NCBI GenBank assembly: GCA_021792015.1
Contig: JAJYVM010000066.1
Span: 1-12,519 of the forward strand
Length of the DNA: 12,519 nucleotides
Origin: Bacillota bacterium
GTDB lineage: Bacteria; Bacillota; Sulfobacillia; RBS10-35; JAJYVM01
Direction: 5' to 3'
Every line of letters begins with the position of its first letter. Position 1 is the first letter of the stretch. The notes under the pieces are model-generated. The model did not search any database, was not told the DNA's origin, and saw nothing but the letters and a program-made list of their open reading frames with translations. Shown piece by piece: positions 8,189-12,519 of this stretch. A program made the position numbers and the translations under genes.

Positions 8189-8872
8189 GTGCGACACTTT
8201 TACGCGTGGTTCATGCACCTTCCCCCGCCGCTCATGTGCCTGGCGATCTTCCTCATCCTGACCGTCGAGGGGATCGGCCTGCCGGGCGTGCCCTTTGAGC
8301 CGTTCTTCCTGGCCGGCGGGGCCCTCATCCTGCACGGGCGGCTCGGCTACTGGCCCATCGTCGCGGCCGGCGCGGCCGGCAACCTGTTCGGCAACGTGAT
8401 CGGCTACGGGTTGGCGCGCCTCGCCGGCCCGCACGTCCACGGCTTCTTGGTGCGGCGGCTGCGCGTGCCCCGCGCCAGCCTGGCGCAGGGCGAGGTGTGG
8501 GTCCGCCGCTACGGCGGGCGCGCCGTCTTCCTGGGCCGCTGGTTCGGGCCCGTGCGCACCCCGGCCATCCTGGTGGCGGGGATCGCGCGCCTGAACCTGC
8601 TCAGCTACGTGGGCTGGTCGGCCCTGGCCGCCGTGACCTGGACGGCAACCTGGCAGTTCCTGGCCTGGCGTTTCAGCGCGGCGGTGGCCGGCCTCTGGAC
8701 GCGGTTCGGGCTTGGTGTGGCCGCTGCCGCGCTGGCCCTGGCGGGCATGCTCTGGCTGCTGCTCCGGAGCCTGCCGCAGGCCCGGGTGCGCGTGCTGCGC
8801 GCCGGGGCCATCCCCTGGAGCCGGCGTGGCGAGCGGCAGACGCCGCCCGTGCCCTCGCGGGGTGCCCGTTGA
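8189..8872 (+). CDS. DedA-family (SNARE-associated/VTT domain) membrane protein
   Basis: A 227-aa integral membrane protein. Hydrophobic stretches lie at about residues 10-50 (re-entrant-like, with VEGIGLPGVPFEPFFLAGGAL), 52-75, 130-163 and 171-193. The DedA signature is FLGRWFGPVRTPAILVAGIARLN, with R117 and R123 in the positions of the conserved arginines. A basic, Pro-rich tail follows. DedA proteins are membrane transporters or flippases; some recycle undecaprenyl phosphate or act on phosphatidylethanolamine. GTG at 8189 is preceded by GGGAGG (8176-8181) with 7 nt spacing. The TGA stop overlaps the TTG start of the next gene (TTGA), so the two are coupled. The substrate cannot be told from sequence. 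Confidence 0.85.
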   Translation: MRHFYAWFMHLPPPLMCLAIFLILTVEGIGLPGVPFEPFFLAGGALILHGRLGYWPIVAAGAAGNLFGNVIGYGLARLAGPHVHGFLVRRLRVPRASLAQGEVWVRRYGGRAVFLGRWFGPVRTPAILVAGIARLNLLSYVGWSALAAVTWTATWQFLAWRFSAAVAGLWTRFGLGVAAAALALAGMLWLLLRSLPQARVRVLRAGAIPWSRRGERQTPPVPSRGAR

Positions 8873-9909
8873 GCCCCTGGGATCTCGCGGTGGTGGGTGC
8901 CGGCCCGGCCGGTACCACGCTGGCCCGCCTCACAGCGGCCGCCGGGGCGCGGGTCCTCCTCCTCGAGCGCGAGGCCCTGCCGCGCTACAAGCCCTGCGGC
9001 GGCGGGGTGACGCCCAAGGCCTGGCCGCACCTGCCGCCCGCGGCGGCCGCCACCGTCCGCTGGCGGGTCGCGGCGGCGGATCTGATCTACGGCGGGCGCT
9101 CGGTCGCCATGAAGGCCCGCGGGGCGGAGCTGGCCCTGGTGATGCGCGACGAGTTCGATGCGGCGCTGGCGCAGGCCGCCGTCGCCGCGGGCGCGAGCCT
9201 GCGTGAGGGAGTGCGGGTGACGGGCCTGGAGGAGCGGGACGACGGCACGGTCGAGGTCTTCGTGGCGGGTGGTCCCAGCGTGCGGGCGCGCTATGTCGCT
9301 GTCGCGGCCGGTGCCCTCGGCGCGCCGCTCTTTCCGGGACGAGGCCCCCGCTTCGCACCGGCCCTCGATGTGGAGTTGATTGGCGACGGCCGCATTGCGG
9401 CCGTCACCGGGGACTTCGCCTGCGTGCCGGTCGGCTACGCCTGGACCTTCCCCAAGCGCGACATCCTCTCGGTCGGGGTCGCCAGCTGGGCCGAGCGTCC
9501 GGGCGGGCTGCCCGCGGCCGTCGACGGCTACATCGCGCGCATGGGTTATGGCGGCCTGCCCGTGCGCATCCGCCGCGGCCACCGCATCCCCGTCGGCGGG
9601 AGCCTTCTGGCATCCGACCTCGTCCGCGGGCGCATCCTGCGGGTGGGCGATTCCGGCGGGTTTGCCGATCCGATCTTCGGCGAGGGGATCAGCTACGCGG
9701 TGGCGAGCGCGGTGGCGGCGGCGCCCGCGGTGCTGGCGGGGGATCTGTCCGCGTACCCCCGCGCCGCCGAGGGCGAGTTGCTGGCGCGCTTTCGCAAGCT
9801 GGCGGGCCTGCGGCGCGCCTTCTACGGGGGCATGGGGGCATGGGCGGCAGCCGTGGGGCATCTGCCGGCCCTCGGCGGCGCGGCGCTGGGCTGGGCCCTG
9901 AGCCGGTAG
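8869..9909 (+). CDS. Geranylgeranyl reductase-family FAD-dependent oxidoreductase
   Basis: A 346-aa flavoprotein. The N-terminal Rossmann motif is VVGAGPAG (GxGxxG at 10-15), and an acidic residue (E33) ends the second strand. The hallmark P-x-x-K-x-CGG motif is at 38-45 (PRYKPCGGG). The second FAD motif GDSGGFADPIFGEGISYA begins at about 260. This family saturates isoprenoid chains such as geranylgeranyl groups of lipids, quinones or polyprenols; related monooxygenases share the fold. The TTG start at 8869 gives MSPWDLAVVGAGPAG and overlaps the DedA stop by 4 bp. The pairing with DedA suggests a joint role in membrane lipid or polyprenyl-carrier metabolism (inference only). The substrate is unknown. 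Confidence 0.85.
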   Translation: MSPWDLAVVGAGPAGTTLARLTAAAGARVLLLEREALPRYKPCGGGVTPKAWPHLPPAAAATVRWRVAAADLIYGGRSVAMKARGAELALVMRDEFDAALAQAAVAAGASLREGVRVTGLEERDDGTVEVFVAGGPSVRARYVAVAAGALGAPLFPGRGPRFAPALDVELIGDGRIAAVTGDFACVPVGYAWTFPKRDILSVGVASWAERPGGLPAAVDGYIARMGYGGLPVRIRRGHRIPVGGSLLASDLVRGRILRVGDSGGFADPIFGEGISYAVASAVAAAPAVLAGDLSAYPRAAEGELLARFRKLAGLRRAFYGGMGAWAAAVGHLPALGGAALGWALSR

Positions 9910-9935
9910 AATCGAGCCGAGAGGCGGTGCGCCAG

Positions 9936-10385
9936 GTGAAGGTGTCCGAGGTCATGACCCGCGAGGTGCTGACGACCCGGGCCGACGCTTCGCTGCAGGA
10001 CGCGGCGAAGGTGATGAGCGGCAGCCATGTCAGCGGGCTGCCGGTGGTGGACGAGGCGGGGCAGCTCGTCGGCATCCTGACCGAGGCCGACATTCTGCGC
10101 CTGTTCCGGCAGGTGTCGGTGCCGTTTTACATCGACATCCTCGGCGGCGAGTTCGCCATCCCGGGGCCGGGCGTGCTCCAGCGCCAGCTGGAAGAGGTCA
10201 CGGCCTACCGTGTCGACCAGCTCATGACGCGGCACGTGGTGACGGCATCGCCCGATGAGGAGGTCGCCGAGGCCGCGCGCCGCATGCACGCCCGCGACCT
10301 GAAGCTGCTGCCGGTGGTGGACGCGGAGGGACGCCTGGTGGGCGTCGTCAGCCGGGCGGATATCGTGCGCGCCTTCGCGATGTGA
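9936..10385 (+). CDS. Tandem CBS-domain protein
   Basis: A 149-aa protein made almost entirely of two CBS domains. The first spans about residues 1-58 (VSEVMTREVLTTRADASLQDAAKVMSGSHVSGLPVVDEAGQLVGILTEADI), the second about 92-149 (VDQLMTRHVVTASPDEEVAEAARRMHARDLKLLPVVDAEGRLVGVVSRADI). A roughly 30-residue linker lies between (FYIDILGGEFAIPGPGVLQRQLEEV). CBS pairs bind adenine nucleotides and usually regulate a partner; no effector domain is fused here. The GTG at 9936 is preferred, with AGAGG at 9920-9924 and 11 nt spacing; GTG at 9927 is too close to the SD. The TGA stop overlaps the holA GTG by 4 bp. The partner is unknown. Confidence 0.88.
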   Translation: MKVSEVMTREVLTTRADASLQDAAKVMSGSHVSGLPVVDEAGQLVGILTEADILRLFRQVSVPFYIDILGGEFAIPGPGVLQRQLEEVTAYRVDQLMTRHVVTASPDEEVAEAARRMHARDLKLLPVVDAEGRLVGVVSRADIVRAFAM

Positions 10386-11764
10386 GCGCCGAAGGCGCCA
10401 TGGGCGGGTCTGGCGACGACCGAAACGAGTCTCGAGCGCCGGGCGGGGCGGGTCACGATCGGAGGGGCGCCAGCGGTTCCGGGGCCTCAGCTGGACCCGG
10501 GCGGCGCGAGGCCGGCCGGGACCTGGGCCTTTGGAGAGACACCTCGGCCACCGGGGGAGCAGCCCATGGGAGCAGCGACCGCGGACGGCCGCCGCTGCCT
10601 TTCGAGCGCCTGGCCGCCGAGGCGGCGGCGGGGCGGTGGCGGCCCGTGTACCTGCTGGCCGGGCCGGACGGGTTCCAGCACCGTGCCGTCGTGGACGCGC
10701 TGCGGGCCGCGTTTGTGCCCGAGGGGCTGCGCGAGGCCGCGGAGGCGGACCTGGACGGACCCGCGCTGCAGCCGGCGGACGTCGTCGGGGTGGCGCTGAC
10801 CCCAAGCTTTGTGGGGCGGCGCCTCGTCATTGTGCACGACGCGCCGTGGTTTGCGGCGCCGCGCGGGCGAGCGGCGCGGGCGGAGGCCGCGGGTGAGGGC
10901 GACGGCGAGGTCGAGGGCGAGGATGCGGGGGAGGGTGGCGAGCCGGAGGCCGCCGGCACGCCGGAGACCGCGGCGCCGGCCGGGCGGCGGGGCAGGGCCA
11001 TGAAGGCAACGAAGTCCGACCCCCTGGGTCCGCTCATCGCCTACCTCGACAACCCCCCGCCCGACACGGTCGTCGTGTTCCGCAGCCAGCAGCCGGCCGA
11101 CAGCCGCCGGAAAATCGTCAAGCGGCTGGCCGAGGTCGGCGCCGTGCTGGCGGCGGCGGCACCCGCGGGGGAGGAGTTGGCGCCGTGGTGCGTGGCACGG
11201 GCCGGCGCGCACGGGGTCCGGCTGCAGCCGGCCGCGGCGGCGGCGCTGTGCGCGCGGGTGCCGGCCAGCCTCGACCTGCTGGATCAGGAGCTGGCCAAGC
11301 TCGCCGCCTACGTCGGCGACGGCGGCAGCATCGGCACGGACGCCGTGCAGGCGCTGGTGGCCCCATCGCGCGAGGAGAGCGTCTTTGCCCTCATGGACGC
11401 GGTGGCGGAGGGCCGGGGGCGGGACGCGTTCGGGCTGCTGCGCCAGATGCTGTACCAGGGAGAGGCGCCCCTGGGCATCATGGCGCTGCTGGCCCGGCAG
11501 GTGCGGCTGCTGGTTCTGGGCCGGGACACCCTGGATGCCGGCGGCGGCCCGGACCGACTCGCGGCGGCCGCGGGCGGCCTGCACCCGTATGTGGCGAGGC
11601 GGATGCTGGGGCAGGCGCGCGCCTTCGCCGAGCCGGACCTGGAGGCGGCGCTGGAGGCGGTGTGGGAGGCGGAGTGGGCTGTGAAGTCGGGCCGGCTGGA
11701 CGAGGAGTCCGCCCTGCTCGACGTGGTCGCCCGGCTGCTTGCGGCCAGGAGCCGGGCGGGCTGA
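10382..11764 (+). CDS. holA: DNA polymerase III delta subunit (clamp loader), atypical N-terminus
   Basis: The longest frame is 460 aa. From about residue 73 it matches delta (HolA/YqeN): PFERLAAEAAAGRWRPVYLLAGPDGFQ, then FVGRRLVIVHDAPWF, LIAYLDNPPPDTVVVF, LDLLDQELAKLAAYVGD, REESVFALMDAVAEGR, and QGEAPLGIMALLARQVRLLVLG. Delta opens the sliding clamp in the replicative clamp loader. The first 70 or so residues are Gly/Ser/Arg-rich and have no counterpart in the family, where PVYLL normally falls near residue 16. A second insert, acidic and Gly/Glu-rich, lies at about residues 165-205. GTG at 10382 overlaps the CBS stop (GTGA); ATG at 10400 is an alternative. An ATG with a better SD (GGGGGAG, ATG at 10566) is out of frame with the domain. 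Convergence with rpsT is the usual Firmicutes layout. Confidence 0.85.
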   Translation: MSAEGAMGGSGDDRNESRAPGGAGHDRRGASGSGASAGPGRREAGRDLGLWRDTSATGGAAHGSSDRGRPPLPFERLAAEAAAGRWRPVYLLAGPDGFQHRAVVDALRAAFVPEGLREAAEADLDGPALQPADVVGVALTPSFVGRRLVIVHDAPWFAAPRGRAARAEAAGEGDGEVEGEDAGEGGEPEAAGTPETAAPAGRRGRAMKATKSDPLGPLIAYLDNPPPDTVVVFRSQQPADSRRKIVKRLAEVGAVLAAAAPAGEELAPWCVARAGAHGVRLQPAAAAALCARVPASLDLLDQELAKLAAYVGDGGSIGTDAVQALVAPSREESVFALMDAVAEGRGRDAFGLLRQMLYQGEAPLGIMALLARQVRLLVLGRDTLDAGGGPDRLAAAAGGLHPYVARRMLGQARAFAEPDLEAALEAVWEAEWAVKSGRLDEESALLDVVARLLAARSRAG

Positions 11765-11805
11765 CCCTGCTGACCCTGCTGGCATAGGCGCCGACCAGGC
11801 GCCGA
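11761..11805. repeat. Short tandem repeats in the holA-rpsT intergenic gap
   Basis: CTGACCCTG occurs twice in tandem from 11761, overlapping the holA stop. AGGCGCCGA occurs at 11786-11794 and 11797-11805, and again at 11831-11839 inside rpsT. No T-flanked hairpin that would make a clear bidirectional terminator is seen in the 64-bp gap between the convergent genes. Confidence 0.7.
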
Positions 11806-11851
11806 TTAAGCGTCGAGCTTGTAGATGCCTAGGCGCCGAGCTTGTTGATGC
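11806..11851. repeat. 23-bp tandem duplication of the rpsT 3' end
   Basis: Units 11806-11828 and 11829-11851 agree at 19 of 23 positions by direct comparison. On the minus strand the inner unit encodes the end of S20 (INKLGA, stop TAG). The outer unit repeats it as IYKLDA followed by TAA, in a different frame because 23 is not a multiple of three. Confidence 0.85.
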
Positions 11852-12095
11852 GCTTGGCGAGGCGGGACTTCTTGCGCGCGGCCGTCCGGCGGTGAAGGAT
11901 GCCCTTGGCCGCCGCGCGGTCGATCGTGCTCATCGCGCTGCGCAGGGCCTCGGCCCCCGCGGCGCCGTCGCCGCTGGCCGCCGCCTGGACCACCTTGCGC
12001 GCCGCCGTCTTGACCTGCGAACGCACGGCCTTGTTGCGCTGCGTGCGGACCTTGGCCAGCTGCGCCTGCTTGATCGCGGACTTGATGTTCGCCAT
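11829..12095 (-). CDS. rpsT: 30S ribosomal protein S20
   Basis: An 88-aa basic protein, MANIKSAIKQAQLAKVRTQRNKAVRSQVKTAARKVV...GILHRRTAARKKSRLAKRINKLGA, typical of S20 in length and in its helical Lys/Arg/Ala-rich make-up. S20 binds 16S rRNA early in 30S assembly. The start (complement of 12093-12095) gives the family N-terminus; an SD-like GAGGTGG lies at 12104-12110 on the minus strand. The gene has its own promoter at 12220-12248, giving a leader of about 115 nt. It converges on holA. Its 3' end is tandemly duplicated just beyond the stop. Confidence 0.96.
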   Translation of the reverse strand: MANIKSAIKQAQLAKVRTQRNKAVRSQVKTAARKVVQAAASGDGAAGAEALRSAMSTIDRAAAKGILHRRTAARKKSRLAKRINKLGA

Positions 12096-12219
12096 GCCTT
12101 GCGCCACCTCTTGGGCCCCCGCCGCGCGCCCGCGCGCGGTGGGCCGGTGCGATCTCGAATCTCGGGGCCGCCGCCGTACCCTCGGCCTTGGCGGCGTGAG
12201 GTTGACCGGTTGCCCGACA

Positions 12220-12248
12220 ACTATACACGAGTGGCGGCAGATGCGCAA
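12220..12248 (-). promoter_or_regulatory. Probable rpsT promoter
   Basis: On the minus strand, TTGCGC (12248-12243) is followed by a 17-bp spacer and TATAGT (12225-12220), a 5/6 match to the -10 consensus. The start would be near 12213. The leader to the rpsT ATG (12213-12096) is GC-rich with several possible hairpins; I cannot assign it to a known ribosomal-protein leader. Confidence 0.65.
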
Positions 12249-12334
12249 AACCCTTGCACACGCGGTGCTGTTGGTGTGCGACCATGTCCGCTCGAACGGC
12301 GCAGCGAACATATTCGGCCGGGGCAAGGGGATGG

Positions 12335-12444
12335 GTGAACGCGGAACGACCGCGAGCAAGGCCTGTGCAGCCAGTTCAGGCACACCGACGGCTTCCTCGG
12401 GCTGCCCGTGAACGGGGAACGACCGCGAGCAAGGTCTGTGCAGC
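12335..12444. repeat. Two-copy 37-bp direct repeat, period 73 bp
   Basis: Copies at 12335-12371 and 12408-12444 match at 35 of 37 positions, the differences being C/G at repeat position 8 and C/T at position 28. They are separated by 36 unrelated bases. The first copy contains a small dyad, CGCGG (12340-12344) and CCGCG (12350-12354), which is broken in the second copy. Confidence 0.9.
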
Positions 12445-12465
12445 TGCCAGGACGCTGCGCCACAG

Positions 12466-12519
12466 ACGCATGGACGCATGGACGCCTCGGCGCCTCGGCG
12501 CATGGACACATGGACGCAT
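12466..12519. repeat. 8-bp degenerate tandem repeat array, continues past window
   Basis: Consecutive octamers read ACGCATGG, ACGCATGG, ACGCCTCG, GCGCCTCG, GCGCATGG, ACACATGG and ACGCAT, the last cut by the window edge. The period is exact with point variation, giving at least six full units. No function can be assigned. Confidence 0.9.

Larger units (their letters stand above)
12249..12519. other. Non-coding stretch with repeats upstream of rpsT
   Basis: No convincing coding region is seen on either strand; open minus-strand frames here have no recognisable protein features. It holds a two-copy direct repeat and an octanucleotide tandem array. In Firmicutes the gene beyond rpsT is often gpr, read the other way, so the regulatory region of such a neighbour may lie here or just outside. 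Confidence 0.6.

Noticed and set aside
10386..10565. Possible riboswitch (glycine-type GGAGAG...CACCG...GGGAGCA) before holA
   Set aside because: There are only scattered short resemblances, and I could not draw the conserved paired helices of the class.
12335..12444. Minimal CRISPR array (two 37-bp repeats, one 36-bp spacer)
   Set aside because: There is only one spacer, no third repeat at the expected position (12481), no cas gene in the window, and the repeat does not resemble CRISPR repeats I know.
12221..12511. Short minus-strand frames upstream of rpsT
   Set aside because: They run through the repeats and the rpsT promoter, have no family features, and start without convincing SD sequences.

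Overview
This 12.5-kb window is dense, GC-rich bacterial DNA. It most likely comes from a high-GC, Firmicutes-type lineage (Symbiobacterium / Thermaerobacter / Limnochorda-like); this is an inference from gene order and I cannot name the species. Three things support it: the order rplU-rpmA-obgE-nadD-yqeK-rsfS-leuS, a T-box tRNA-sensing leader before leuS, and holA convergent with rpsT. GTG and TTG starts are frequent (obgE, rsfS, the DedA gene, the reductase, the CBS gene, holA).

Layout. Positions 1-1751 hold the 3' part of an amidohydrolase/decarboxylase-family gene and an alpha/beta hydrolase. A sigma-A-type promoter (1840-1868) drives rplU and rpmA, which end at a strong intrinsic terminator (2537-2565). 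The next operon is obgE-nadD-yqeK-rsfS: a ribosome-assembly GTPase, NAD synthesis, an HD phosphohydrolase and a ribosome-silencing factor, tightly packed and partly overlapping. A good promoter (TTGACC, 18 bp, TATAAT) overlaps the rsfS stop codon and starts the leuS leader. After leuS come a DedA-type membrane protein, a geranylgeranyl-reductase-family flavoprotein, a tandem CBS-domain protein and DNA polymerase III delta (holA). The last three junctions are close or overlapping, so these four are probably co-transcribed. rpsT lies on the minus strand, facing holA. The final 424 bases are non-coding: the rpsT leader and promoter, a two-copy 37-bp direct repeat, and an 8-bp tandem array running off the window.

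The standout is the leuS leader (about 5338-5668). It has a canonical T-box Stem I with a Leu CUC specifier at 5435-5437 and a canonical antiterminator/terminator pair. A complete tRNA-Ala(GGC) gene, with G3:U70 and encoded CCA, sits between the two halves at 5496-5571. The tRNA is enclosed by a perfect 10-bp helix (5486-5495 / 5580-5589) at the place where T-box Stem III normally sits. The riboswitch therefore appears to carry an intact, non-cognate tRNA in the loop of one of its helices. I know of no described example, but I could not search.

Other oddities: a perfect 15-bp hairpin inside the leuS coding sequence; an unusual holA 5' end where the best RBS-ATG is out of frame; a 23-bp tandem duplication of the rpsT 3' end; and a short-form L27 with no Prp protease gene next to it.
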